NCBI GenBank assembly: GCA_002197995.1
Contig: NGZR01000002.1
Coordinates: 7,192,001 to 7,256,000 of the forward strand
Direction: 5' to 3'
Length of the DNA: 64,000 bases
From: Gaeumannomyces sp. JS-464
Taxonomy: Eukaryota; Ascomycota; Sordariomycetes; Magnaporthales; Magnaporthaceae
This document shows positions 22,901 to 34,269 of this stretch, piece after piece. The position numbers and the translations under genes are program-made. The notes under the pieces were generated by a model. The model made no database searches. It saw nothing but the letters and a program-made list of their open reading frames with translations, and was not told the origin of the DNA. Position 1 is the first letter of the stretch; each line of letters starts with the position of its first letter.

Positions 22901-23680
22901 GCCGGCCCCCGTTGCTACCGCGTTTGCGAAAATCGGTAGTTTATCGTTTGGTAGCGTAACACGCCGGCAATCCGGAACGGAGTTATTAGGTTTAGGACCT
23001 CGATCCGTATCGAGCGGTGGTCCGAATCGGTTGCTAACGAAGGGTCGATTTCCGCTGTTGCCAAAGGGGCGTTGGAAAAGGTAAAATCCAAAACGCCCCC
23101 ATCGTTATGCGTAGGTTGGCCTGGGTCGGTAAGTAGGAGGAGGTTATAAGTATTAGCCCATTGGGCTATATCCTGGCCCCTATTCCTATTACCCCTAACC
23201 GGATCCCACGCCGGGACCCTGCGTTAAAGTCCCCAGCTATAATGCATTTTGCCGTTGGGCGCCAACGTAGTAAAAGGTCCAACGAGGGTTCCGAAGGGTC
23301 CCCTGGAGGCCTATATACGTTAACGAAAGTGCACCCGGCGACGGTAAGCCAAAGGATGTCCCGGGTGCTGCCTGCCGGCCGGTCCGCTACGGGCTAAAGC
23401 CCCGGGTCCTTCCGTACGTAAGTTATTACCCGAGGCCTGGTTTGGTGGTCGTGCCAGCTATTTACCGGAGTAAATAGCTCGTACGACGGGTGGGTGCAAA
23501 GCATAAGCTTCCCTTTCCACGCACTAGGGGGCTGCATTAGCACCACGTCGATATTTTGGCTCCAAAATAGTTGGAGTAAAGTAGCCCCCGCTCCCAGCTA
23601 CGTCGAACGTTCGCTTGGGCGGCGGTTATAGCACGGCGTTCGGGGCGAAGCCCCGGGCGCCGGGCCTATTGCCATGCGTT
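19979..23680 (-). pseudogene. LINE R ORF2: endonuclease, reverse transcriptase, RNase H
   Basis: Read right to left on the plus strand, the frame has an APE-type endonuclease (about 23,560-22,980) and the reverse transcriptase with GLPQG and RYGYADDIGICV (near 21,700). RNase H begins with VIIYSDGSKAKDGAVGYGW (near 20,800) and includes GHMGIPGNEKANAEAK. The end is a Cys-rich CRCGRNKSPSHPVFC and a stop at 19,979. The catalytic Asp pair and RNase H acidic residues are present, but several TAA/TAG codons and indels close the frame. Confidence 0.75.
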
Positions 23681-25500
23681 TGTTGTATCCGGTTGGCTGC
23701 TGGCATACGTAAAAGCGGCGTTAATGTATTGGGGGCTTTGGCCCTGGGGTTGTTGGCCAGCGGTACCGTCGGTTTCCTCCGGGGGGTTTCCGGTTATTTC
23801 GATAGCCCTTTCGGGCTCGGGGAGGTCCAGTTCCATATCCGCCAGTACTTCGTATTGGTTGTTGGAACTAACCCTAAGCCTTTTAGCAAGGTGCCTTTCC
23901 TGCTGGCCGTACGGGTTACGCCCTCGGGGGCCGGCGAATTCGCCGGGCTTGCCACGGCAGCGGTTGCGGGGCGGCGGCGGCGGCGGCGGGGTAACGGGAT
24001 AAGCGGCGTTACCGGTGTCGGCCGCGGGGCTAGCATCGGCGGTAGCGGCCGTGGTAACGGTAGCGTTAGCGGTGGTAATGGTGGCTACGGTGGTGGCGGT
24101 AGCGGTCGTAAAGTCCGCCGTCGAATTCGCGGCTGGGGCGAAGTTGCCCGTAGTAGTTGCGGTTGCGGAAAGGGTGTTAGCGGCGGCAGCGGCGGTGGCG
24201 GTAGCAACGGCGGCTTCCGCCGCCTTTGCCGCCGCCCGGTACGCTTGTGCGCCTAACCTCCTAACGGCCCCTTTTTCCTTATAGGTTAAGTGCTTTAGCA
24301 TTTTGTTTACCCGTACGGGCCTTATGGGGCAGTTCGGGTGGTTGGCAGGGTACGGGCCCGAGCAGTTCGCGCATTGCGGGGGGGCCGTACACGGTTATAC
24401 GTGCCGGTCGTCGTTTATTTTCCCGCACCGAAGGCACCTATCGGCCCGGGCGCAATTGCGGGCCACGTGGAAGCCGTGGCAGCCAGGGTGTGCTGGGTAA
24501 CCGGCGGGTGTCGTTGTACGCGGCGTGAGAAGGAAGTGATCCCCCAAAGCTAAACCCGGCCACTTGCGTATAAAGGGATATAATCCACGATATACGCCCT
24601 TAGTGGTCGACGCCGGCCCCGGAAGGCTTAACGTTTACCGGTTTGTGCCCTTTTGGCTTCCACTTCCTCCCGAACCAGTTTATCCGATACCGGGACGCAT
24701 TTCCAAAGCCGTTGGTTAAAGGTAGGCAGCCGGAAATTACGTAGTTGTACCAGATTTCGGGCTTTTCGATCCTTTCGGCGTTATATAAACGGCCTAGTTC
24801 GGATCGGTGCTGCAAAAGCCGGCTTTGGATATCGGCCGTTTTTGCTTTTAACACGAACCCGGTAGGGGTTCGGTACGCCTCCGGGACGTCGGCCGTCGTA
24901 AACGGCAGGTCCTACTGTCGGCAAGGGCTTTGCGAATGCTAAAGCCCGTTTGTTGGTTAGCCCAAGCCTGCCGTTTTTCCGGGATCCTAACGAACACCCG
25001 GAAGTCGGCTTTAAGCCTGTTGGTAGGCGGGGTGCCCGGGTAGTTTGGGGCGTACGGCCCCGAAAAGCTTATGCGGGTTGTTGGTGTTATTTGGCCCTCC
25101 CGGGCCACCGACGCGTAAATGGCCGGGGGCGCGCGTTGCGGGGGCTCCGGGGCCCCGTATAAGCTTCTTTCCTTTTCGGCCGGCGTAGTAGCCGAAAAGG
25201 GCTTGTTTAGCGTAGTCGATAAAGCAATCTTTCCAGCCGTTGGCTTCGGGGATTGCTTCCGCCGGAAGGGAGGCAATGCCGGCGTCGATAGATCGGGCCA
25301 GCGTGGCGCAAATTAGGGCCGTTTGTTTTATTTGCGGCTATAGCTCGCAATAATTTCCTCCGCGGCCGCCGCGGCCGACCCGACAGGTGGGCGCGTACGC
25401 CGGCGTTGGGGAGGGGGGGAGGGGCACCTGTGCCGGTGCTGCCGTCGTGGGAGCCTTCCTGGCCCTGATCGGGCCCTGTTAGGTGTTGCTAATTCCGCAA
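23666..25500 (-). pseudogene. LINE R ORF1: gag-like RNA-binding protein
   Basis: The frame holds the central domain (GFSIRKALADSR, KTADIQSRLLQHRSELGRLY, NYVISGC), then a knuckle region and a long Ala/Thr-rich stretch (about 24,240-24,000), ending NAWQ at a stop at 23,666. It matches LINE C ORF1 throughout. Stops and indels break it into pieces. ORF1 proteins of this type coat the LINE RNA. Confidence 0.7.
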
Positions 25501-25782
25501 CGGGGACGGCGTAGTCGGGTGCGCTAACGCGCGGGGGGGCCCGGGTGGCAGCGACGCGTTCCTTCCGGGCCGTTGGGCCGACGAGGAGGGCGCGCGCCAC
25601 CCTTTTGGCCGAAGGGGGGCTGTTGCAACGGCATGTTGCCGTCGCCAGCGCCGTTGGCGGGTGGTTATTGGTGTTAGGTTGCTAATTGGCGGGTGTTAAG
25701 GATTTGTATGCAATTTGGCAGTGTGCACTAACAGCGCAATGCCAAGAATTGGTAAATTCGAGGAAGGTGTTGGTGCGTTGCA

Positions 25783-25935
25783 AAGAGAGAAAGAAAGTAT
25801 ATTTAACGTTAGCTAGTCGGGATTTACCAATCCCTGCCTCCCAGGGGGGCATATAACGTGCTAGCGCTATTTAAGCTTAACACGAGGCTATATGTTGCTA
25901 TCGAGGCGGCTAACAAATTAAACTATAAGGCAAGC

Positions 25936-25976
<41 letters not shown>

Positions 25977-26911
25977 CTACTTAAGGCACACGGTTTTTGG
26001 CCGCATTTCGGCGCTCCTTGTTAGTGAGCGGGCAATCGGCAAAAAGGCGAATAAACGCCGGGGCGCTGTAAGCGCTGCTATTGGTGGTAAAGGAAAGCAG
26101 TCGGCCGGCAAAGTGCCGGGAAAGTGCAAGGCCGGGTGTAGGCGGAGGGGATCGCAACGGTCCCCCCTTAAGCCCGGCCGAAAAATGAAAATTCGGGGGC
26201 TAAAAGGCCTAATTCCAACCTTGTGTGCTCCTTGTATATTTAAACGCGTGTTAACGATAGGCTTCGTGGGTGCGTGTTAACGATAGGTATCGTAAGTGCG
26301 TATAGTCGACTTAAAAGGAGTCGCGAGGATGGCGGGGGGACGCTGGCGGCCGGGCTGGTGCCATTCCCAGCCCGGCGTGCTCCTTAAAAAGGAATCGCGT
26401 GTGTGTACGACCGAAAGGGTCGCGTATGTGTCGGGGGACGGCGGCGGCCGGGCCGGCTATTCGTCCAATGTGTTTTAACTGCTTGCCGGCCTGCAGTCTT
26501 CTTGTGCATTTCGAAATCGTTTCGGCTCGGTGCGCGAGGCGAAAACGAAAAGGAAGTTAAAAGGCGGTCAGCCTGGTAATGCGCGGAGGTTGGAGCAATC
26601 CGATTGTCGAAAGTTTCGGCGCGCGCGAAGCGCGCCCTAGGCTGTAAAAGGTGCAAGCTTTCCCATTAGCTGGCAATAAGCACCCCGAACCTTTGCCAGC
26701 CTACTTTTTCTGCACTTTTAGCCCAGTTGCGTCGTCGTCGTCGTTATTAAAAGGACGCCGGCGAACGCGGGCAAAATAAAGCTAATTGGCTTGTTAGCGC
26801 CTACATAGCGTTTCCGACTTATTTTGGTAAAACTAGTACTAAAAATGGCCGGGCTTCCTTAACGGCTATTAACAGTGGGTCCGTTAGGAAGAATTTTTCG
26901 GGGGAAGGTGA
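25783..26911 (-). mobile_element. S2: non-autonomous element with the LINE tail, minus strand
   Basis: 1,129 bases, flanked by TTGGTGCGTTGCA at 25,770-25,782 and 26,912-26,924, the same 13-base target as LINE R. The head starts CACCTTCCCCCGAA, resembling the LINE head ACCTTCCTCGAA. The tail (near 25,800) is the LINE tail. A 34-base A run at 25,940-25,973 (T run on the element strand) sits in the 3' part where S1 and the LINE have no homopolymer. No coding capacity is recognised. It is a close inverted relative of S3. Confidence 0.75.
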
Positions 26912-27022
26912 TTGGTGCGTTGCACCGGAGCCCTCGTGCAAGGTTTTCACCCGGCGGCCAAGCACGGGCCTTACAACCACCGTGGTTTAGCGACTCCCAA
27001 AGCGCCACGCCACCACATTACC
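26912..27022. other. Spacer between the head-to-head elements S2 and S3
   Basis: 111 bases made of one S2 target copy (26,912-26,924), about 83 bases of unmatched GC-rich sequence, and one S3 target copy (27,008-27,022). This is presumably the original locus into which both elements jumped. I could not identify it as a tRNA, rRNA or protein sequence. Confidence 0.6.
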
Positions 27023-28212
27023 ACACCTTCCCCGAAAAATTCTTCCTAACGGACCTACTGTTAGTGGCCGTTAAAAAGCCCGGCCATTTTTGGTACTAGT
27101 CCCACCAAAATAAGTCGAAAACGCTATGTAGGCGCTAACAGCCAATTGGCTCTATTTTACCCGCGTTCGCCGGCGTCCTTTTAACAACGACGACGACGAC
27201 GCAACTGGGCTAAAAGTGCAAAAAAAATAAGCTGGCAAAAGTTCGGGGTGCCTATTGCCAGCTAATAGGAAGGCCTGCACCCCTTACAGCCCAAAGCGCG
27301 CCTCGCGCGCGCCGAAACCTTCGACAATCGGATTGCTTCAACCTCCGCGCATTACTAGGCTAACCGCCTTTCGACTTCCTTTTCGCTTTCGCCTCGCGCA
27401 CCGAGCCGAAACGATTCCGAAATGCATAAAAAGACTGCAGGCCGGCAAGCAGTTAAAACACATTAAACGAATAGCCCCCGGCCGCCGCCGTCCCCCGCCA
27501 TCTTCGCGACTCCTCGTCCTCGCCATCCTCGCGACTTCGCGTCTTTACCATCCTCGCGACTCCTCCTCGGTCGACCGCATCTTAACGATACGTACGGCGC
27601 AAGTTTGGCCTACTTAAGCACGCTATGGCCTGCTTAAGCACGCACGCGTAAGATTTAAAATCCTGAGCGGTTCTGTTTGTCACCCGTATCGTGCACGGCT
27701 TCGATCGTCCTACGATTGGCAAACCGCGCAGCGTACCGTTCGATGCGCGATAAACACACAAGGAGCACACAGGGTTGGAACTAAGCCCTTCAGCCCCCGA
27801 ACTTTCTTTTTTTTGGCCGGGCCCAGGGAGGGACCATTGCGGACCTCCCCGGCCAAACCCGGCCTTACTCTTTTCCCGGCACTTTGCCGGCCAACTGCGT
27901 TTCTTTACCACTCGCGGCGCTTATTGCGCCGCCGCAGCGCTTACAGCGCCCTGGCGTTTACTCGCCTTTTTGCCGATTGCCCGCTCACCAACAAGGAGCG
28001 CCGAAATGCGGCCCAAAGACCGTGTGCTTTGGGTAGGCCGTTTTTTTTTTTTTTTTTTTTTTTTTGCTGGCTTGCCTTATGGTTTAATTTGTTAGCCGCT
28101 TCGATAGCAACATATAGCCTCGTGTTAAGCTTAGGTAGCGCTAGCACGTCATATGCCCCCTGGGAGGCAAGGACTGGTAAATCCCGACTAGCTAACGTTA
28201 AATATACTCTTT
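27023..28212 (+). mobile_element. S3: non-autonomous element with the LINE tail, plus strand
   Basis: 1,190 bases flanked by a 15-base duplication CGCCACCACATTACC at 27,008-27,022 and 28,213-28,227. The head reads ACACCTTCCCCGAA; the 3' end reads GTTAAATATACTCTTT. The body is an inverted match of S2, including the homopolymer (T25 at 28,041-28,065) and short CATCCTCGCGACT repeats near 27,500-27,560. Its own TSD shows it inserted independently of S2 and is not simply the second arm of a duplicated palindrome. Confidence 0.75.
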
Positions 28213-28356
28213 CGCCACCACATTACCCCCCCCCCCCCCCCCCCCTTTAGAAAAAGGAGCACAAGTCCGTCGCCCTTTCAGTTATGCCGGTCGCGTCTCT
28301 TTCTCTTTCCGTATCGGGGGATCACTTTTGTTTCCTTTGGCTTGTTGTTATCCGGG
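28213..28356. other. Spacer between S3 and LINE A
   Basis: Holds the second S3 target copy, a C20 run (28,226-28,245) and about 110 bases of unassigned sequence before the LINE A head. No gene seen. Confidence 0.6.
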
Positions 28357-31300
28357 ACCTTCCTCGAATTTACCAATTCTTGGCATTGCGCTGTTAGTGC
28401 ACACTGCCAAATTGCATACAAATCTTTAACACCGCCAATTAGCAACCTAACACTAATAACGCCCGCTAACGGCGCTGGCGACGGCAACATGCCGTTGCCA
28501 ATAGCCCCCCCTTCGGCCAATAGGGTGGCGCGCGCCCTCCTCGTCGGCTTAACGGCCCGGAGGAACGCGTCGCTGCCACCCGGGCCTCCCCGCGCGTTAG
28601 CGCACCCGATTACGCCGTTCCCGTTGCGGAATTAGCAACACCCAATAGGGCCCGATCAAAGCCAAAAAGGCTCCCATAACGGCAGCACCGGCACAGGTGC
28701 CCCTCCCCCCTCCCCCAACGCCGGCGTACGCGTTTACCCGTCGGGTCGGCCGCGGCGGCCGCGGAGGAAATTATTGCGAGCTATAGCCGCAAATAATAAC
28801 AAACGGCCCTAATTTGCGCCACGCTAGCCCGATTTATCGACGCCGGCATTGCTTCCTTTCCGGCGGAAGCAATCCTCGAAGCCAACGGCTGGAAAGATTG
28901 CTTTATCGACTACGCCAAACAAGCTTTTTTCGGCTTACTTACGCCGGCCGAAAAGGAAAAAAGCCTATACGGGGCCCCGGAACCCTCGCAACGCGCGCTT
29001 TTAGCCATTTACGCGTCGGCGGCCCGGGAAGGCCTTTAATAACCTTAATAACCGGCATAGGTTTTTCGGGGCCGTACGCCCCAAACCCGGGCACACCGCT
29101 TACCAATAAGCTTTAAAGCCGATTTCCAAGTGTCGTAAAAATTCCGGAAAAAACGGCAAAGCTTAGGCTAACTAATAAACGGGTTTTAACATTCGCAAAG
29201 CTTTTGCCGATAGCAGGAACCTGCCGTTTACGACGGCCGACGTCCCGGAAGCGTACCGAACCTTTACCGGGTTCGTGCTAAAAGTAAAAAACGGCCGATA
29301 TCCAAGCCGGCTTTTGCAATACCGATTCGAATTAGGCCGTTTATATAACGTCGAAAGGATCGAAAGCCCGAAATTTGGTACAATTACGTAATTTCCGGCT
29401 GCTTTACCTTTTAACCAACGGCTTTGGATAATGCGTTCCGGTATCGATAAACTGGTTTAAAGAGGAAATGGAAGCCTAAATAAAGCATAAACCGGTAAAC
29501 GTTAAGCTTTCCGGGGCCGGCGTTAACCATTAAAGCGTATATCGTGGATTAATCCCTTTATACGCAAATGGCCGGTTTAGGCTTTGGGGGATCACTTTCT
29601 TCTTACGCCGCGTACAACGACACCCGGCCGGTTACCCAGCACACCTTTACTGCCACGGCTTCCACGTGGCCCGCAATTGCGCCCGGGCGATAAGTGCTTT
29701 CGGTGCGGGAAAATAAACGACGACCGGCACGTATAACCGTGTACGGCCCCCCGCAATGCGCGAACTGCTCGGGCTGTACTTTGCCAATTACCCGAACTGC
29801 TTTATAAGGCCGTACGGGTAAACGAAGTGCTAAAGCACTTAACTTTTAAAGAAAAAAAGGCTGTTAGGAGGTTAAGCGCACAAGCGTACCGGGCGGCGGC
29901 AAAAGCGGAAGCCGCCGTTGCCACCGCCACCGCCGCCACCGTTGCTACCGATAATACCTTTCCCACAACCGCTACTATTACGGGCGGCTCCGCCGTAGCC
30001 GTTAATTTAACGGCAAACTTTACAACCGCTACCGCTATTACGGCGGCTACCGTTATTACCATTAACGATACCGCTAATACAGCCGTTAGCGCCGTTGTAA
30101 CCTTACGGCTAATACCGTTATCGCCGTTACTTTAGCCATTTTTATCGCCGGCTACCACTGTACCCCCCGCCGGCCCCGCTATCGCTTCCGCCGTTATAGC
30201 AACCCCGGCAGGCCCGCCGGCCCCGGAAGGCGTGGCCCGTACGGCTGGCAAAAAAAAGCACCTTGCTAAAAGGCTTAGGGTTAGTTTTAACAACCAATAC
30301 GAAATACTGGCGGATATGGAACTGGACTTCCCCGAGCCCGAAAGGGCTATCGAAATAACCGGAAACCTTTTGGAGGAAACCGACGGTACCGCCGGCCAAC
30401 AATTTTAAGGCCAAAGCCCCTAATACATTAACGCCGCTTTTACGTATGCCAGTAGCCAACCGGATATAACAAACGCATGGTAATAGGGCCCGGCGCCCGG
30501 GGCTTCGCTTTGAACGCCGTGCTTTAACCGCCGCCCAAGCGAACGTACGACGTAGTTGAAAAGCCGGGGCTATTTTACTCCAATTATTTTGGAGCCAAAA
30601 TATCGACGTAGTGCTAATGCAAGAGCCTTTTAGCGCGTAGAAAAGGAAGCTTATGCTTTGCACCCACCTGTCGTACGAGCTATTTACTTTAGTAAATAGC
30701 TGGCACGACCATTAAACCAGGCCTCGGGTAATAACTTACGTATAAAAGGACCCGGGGTTTCGGCCCGTAGCGGACCGGCCGGCAGGCAACACCCGGGACA
30801 TCCTTTAGCTTACCGTCGCCGGGTGCACTTTCGTTAACGTATATAGGCTTTTAAAAACCCTTCGGAACCCTCGTTAAACCTTTTATTACGTTAGCGCTTA
30901 ACGGCAAAATGCATTATAGCTGGGGACTTTAACGCAAGGTTTCCGGCGTGGGATCCGGTTAAAAGTAATAGGAATAGGGGCCAAGATATAGCCTAATAGG
31001 CTAATACTTATAACCTCCTCCTATTTACCGACCTAGGCTAACTTACGTATAACGACGGGGGCGTTTTGGATTTTACCTTTTTTAACGCCCTTTTGGCAAC
31101 AGTAGAAATCGACCTTTTGCTAGCAACCGATTCGAACCACCGCTCGATACGGATCGAGGTTTTTAAACCTAATAACTCCGTTCCGGACTGCCGGCGCGTT
31201 ACGCTACTAGACGATAAACTACTGATATTCGCAAACGCGGTAGTAACGGGGGCCGGCAGCCTGCCGCCATTTGTAAATCCAAGCACTACGAATTACCTGG

Positions 31301-32653
31301 ATAAAACGGCCGAAGCATTAACAAACCTGCTAAAAAATGCGCTAATAGCCCTCGGCCGGGGGCCTAAAGCTAAAAGAAAAGGCCAACCCTAATAGAACGA
31401 AAAGTGCGCCAACGCCTAACGGAACCTCGCAAAAGCTATGGGAAACGGCGGGCCTTTTACGGCCGAAGCCCGTGCTTTAAAAACAACGGTTCGGACGGCT
31501 AAAAAACAGCATTAGGCCAGCGTGCTAAAAGAAGTGGATTCCTCGAAAGCGCTATACCGTGCTATAAAATGGCATAAACTTACACCCGTTATACGGCTTC
31601 CCCCGTTAAATATCGACGGGGAGTTTATAATAGCCCCAAGGATAAAGCGGAAGTATTGGGTCGCAAAATCCTCCGTAGGTTTACGGCGGAGGACGATTTA
31701 CAAAAGGACCCGTTATAGCAAAGGGTTACCCAAAGGACCGCACAAATCCCGTGGGACCCCCACGTCCCCCTGGAGGAATGCCGGAAGTGCACCGTCGGCA
31801 CGGCAAACACGGCCCCGAGCGTCGACTTTTTAACGGTTAAACTGCTTACAACGGCTTGGCCGGCAATAGGGGAATACGTTAAGGCCCGAAGCCTGCTTAA
31901 AGCCGGGCACTACCCGGGCCTTTTCCACACAGCGGAAGTGGTTATGCTAAAAAAGCTAAATAAAACGGATATAACGAACCCAAAATCCTACCGCCCGATA
32001 GCTTTGCTCCCGTGCTTAGGGAAAAGGCTAAAGCGGCTAGTGGTTTCGCGGATAGCGTCCCTCGCATTATAACACGGGCTTATAGCCCCGCAATACGCCG
32101 GGGCTACCCCGAAAAAGGCCGCTATCGATTTAACGGCATGCGTAGCCCACGAGGTGGAACGGGCCTTCCAAAAGCATAAAACGGCCGCCCTTGTTACTAT
32201 AAATGTATAAAGGGCTTTTAACGCCGTACTTCGCCGGAGGCTTTTTCAAAGGCTTTTAAACCAAGGCTGGGATCTAACGTTAATACGATGGGTATTATTA
32301 TTTGCGGGAAACAGGGTGGTTAAAATGCGTTTGGAAAACGCCACGGCATCCCTTTTTTCCCCGAACTGCGGGTTACCCTAAAGGTTACCGGCGTTACCGG
32401 TCCTGTTTATGCTATATATGGCCGAAATCCTACCTAAAGCAAAAGCGGTTAAGTACGAATACGCGGACGATATAGGCATTTGCGTAACGGGTAGCACTCC
32501 GGAGGAATGCTTTCGTAAAACAAGGGCAACGGTAACGGAAATCCTTTGCTAAGGGAAGGGTTAATAAAATGGCTTTCGACCCGGGGAAATGCGAGCTTAT
32601 GCACTTTTTTAAGCGGAAAAATCCTACATTCCCGGCGGTTACGGCGGAAAAGG
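28357..32653 (+). mobile_element. LINE copy A: 3'-truncated, heavily RIP-mutated
   Basis: The head ACCTTCCTCGAATTTACC begins at 28,357. ORF1 remains run to about 30,480: central domain near 28,800-29,400, knuckles near 29,650-29,800, Thr/Ala-rich part near 29,900-30,150. ORF2 follows, with endonuclease (about 30,590-31,200) and reverse transcriptase including EYADDIGIC near 32,460. Similarity to LINE C ends at about 32,653, just after GKCELMHF, so the end of RT, RNase H and the tail are missing. Frames are closed by many TAA/TAG codons. With LINE R it forms the outer arms of a large inverted repeat. Confidence 0.8.
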
Positions 32654-33777
32654 AACGTTAATTGCGTTAAATTTAGGCCATTTTTACTAACCCGGAACGG
32701 CAACGGCAATTTTAATCGCACTTTAAATTTGTAACCTTTTCTTTCCTTCCGCCGACGGAAATCCAAGCTTTTTAAGCTTAAATTAAAAACGACCCCCGTT
32801 AAAAAAGGTGGAAATTTTTGCCTTTTTTTAGCGCCCTGGTCCTTTTCGAAAGCCCCGAGTTTACCGTTCGGATTTAAGCAATTTCGGTTAAACCTTAGCG
32901 GATTTATTCGGGCAAACCGATTCCTTTTCCTGCCGACGAAAACCCTAAGCATATTAAGCTCGTCCAAAGCCTAATTCCCCCGGAAATCGCTTATTTGGAA
33001 GGGTTTTTTTTCCAAAAAAGCTTCCACTAAGCTTTTACCAAATCGATTTGGGCACGACGTAATCCTCGAGCTGGAAAGGCCTTTAAAAAGATCGCCGCTT
33101 ACTTATCGGATACCTTTTTCGATGTTTTTATTTAAAAAATAAACCACCGACGAACTTTTCGCTTTTGGTTTTATCGAGCTTTGTATAATTAATAAACCTG
33201 TTTTAAACCTTTTCGTTTTAAAGCTATATTCGACGAGCGGCGTTTTTATTAAAACTATCGCTAAGTAAACAAGTTTTTTAAATCCCGTTTCGTTTTAACG
33301 CCTAATATTAAAAGCACGATTATTAAATGCGGCAAAGCTAAAAGATTATCTAAGGTTAATATTATCCGCGCGTTTAACCAATTGCTAATAGCGGTAAAAT
33401 TACGGTATTTAACAGCTTTCCGGACACGTTAAAAGATATTCCAGTGGAAAATCCTCCTTTTTGGATTTAAAATTGGCCTAGCTTAGTGGTAAGCCTTTAT
33501 TAACGCCCAATTAAACGAGCTTTTAAACGTTTTCGCAAACGCGTACGCTAATAACGTCCTAATTTACTCGGAAAAATCTAACGAGGCTACGTATTAGGCC
33601 CAAATTAAAAAGGTTATTTACCGGTTAAATTAAGCCCATTTTTAAAAAACATTAAAAAAAGCCGGTTTAACGCTACGATTATAAAATACCTAGGCCTAAT
33701 TATCGAAATAGGCCAAAACGTTCGGATAAACCCCGCCAAAATAGCCGCTATTACTAATTGGAAGTTTAAGGATTTTT
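32654..33777 (+). pseudogene. Remnant of a third Ty3/gypsy family: reverse transcriptase
   Basis: Not similar to G or LTR2 at the DNA level. In translation the plus strand gives FNQLLIAVKLRYLTAFRTR, then WQAFINAQLNELLNVFANAY, NNVLIYSEKS and KKVIYRLN. After a shift come IIKYLGLIIEIGQNVRI and PAKIAAITNWKF. These are the palm and thumb motifs of a gypsy reverse transcriptase; the catalytic YADD box has become YANN through two G-to-A changes. It is bounded by broken LINE A on the left and a piece of G3 on the right, so both ends were lost. Strongly RIP-mutated. Confidence 0.65.
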
Positions 33778-33870
33778 AAATAATCGCGTATTTGTCGATG
33801 CTAAATGCAAAAGTGAATTACTAAATTTTACCACCGTTATAACTTCCTTTCGTTACTTTTTATACTTACA
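33778..33870 (-). mobile_element. Distal fragment of gypsy copy G3
   Basis: On the minus strand this matches G2 at about 45,660-45,755 (TTATAACGG and ACTTTTGCATTTAG are shared). It continues exactly where the main G3 block at 50,032 breaks off. The gap between the two is filled by G2, so G2 inserted into G3. The last five bases, TTACA (33,866-33,870), are the G2 target copy. Confidence 0.75.
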
Positions 33871-34269
33871 TATTACGACCAGCATGCAGGCTTTTAAAAC
33901 AGCAAAGCAAAAGGGGGTTTCGAAATGGTGCCCCCGCCCCGCCCCGGTTACGTGGAGTTACGTAAACCAAAAAGGATTTGTGGATTTATAACAAAGCAAT
34001 AAATCCAAAAAGGATTTGTAAATTTATAATAAAGCAATAAATCCAAAAAGGATTTGTAAATTTATAATAAAGCTATAAATTTAACCCAGTATAAAGCAAA
34101 AAGCAGCGTATATATAAAAAATGGATTTTTTATTATTTTAAATAGCTTTAATTAAAGCTTCGGCATTAATTAACTTAAATTAGCTTTTAAACATCTTTTA
34201 AAGCAAGCAATTAAATTATCCTTTTAAATTACGTATTCCTTTATTAACCGGGTTAAAAATACTATCCTT
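33871..34269 (+). repeat. 5' LTR of G2, 3' end deleted
   Basis: Starts TATTACGACCAGCATGC; the expected TGTTAC has become TATTAC by G-to-A. Inside are three tandem AAAAAGGATTTGTRRATTTATAA-like units near 33,970-34,070, also seen in the other LTRs. It is cut at about 34,269 and joined directly to gag sequence. Confidence 0.75.

Larger units (their letters stand above)
19546..25769 (-). mobile_element. LINE copy R: near full-length, minus strand
   Basis: 6,224 bases from the head (CACCTTCCTCGAATTT at 25,769 downward) to the tail GTTAAATATACTTTCTCTC near 19,546. The 13-base target duplication is TTGGTGCGTTACA at 19,533-19,545 and TTGGTGCGTTGCA at 25,770-25,782, differing by one G-to-A. It encodes a gag-like ORF1 and an endonuclease/reverse transcriptase/RNase H ORF2, both carrying scattered stops but still easy to read. 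It is intermediate in mutation load between LINE C and LINES A/B. Its head abuts the tail of S2 in the same orientation. Confidence 0.85.

Noticed and set aside
23794..24301. Several long Ala/Val/Gly-rich frames on both strands (also at 53,052-53,567 and 59,306-59,949)
   Set aside because: These are shadows of the GC-rich, repetitive Ala/Thr linker of LINE ORF1.
25783..28212. DNA transposon with ~1.1 kb terminal inverted repeats
   Set aside because: Each arm has its own different target duplication and a LINE-type tail, so these are two independent retro-insertions facing each other.
32449..32967. 172-codon minus-strand frame
   Set aside because: It runs antisense across the LINE A / gypsy junction; the plus strand carries the recognisable RT motifs on both sides.
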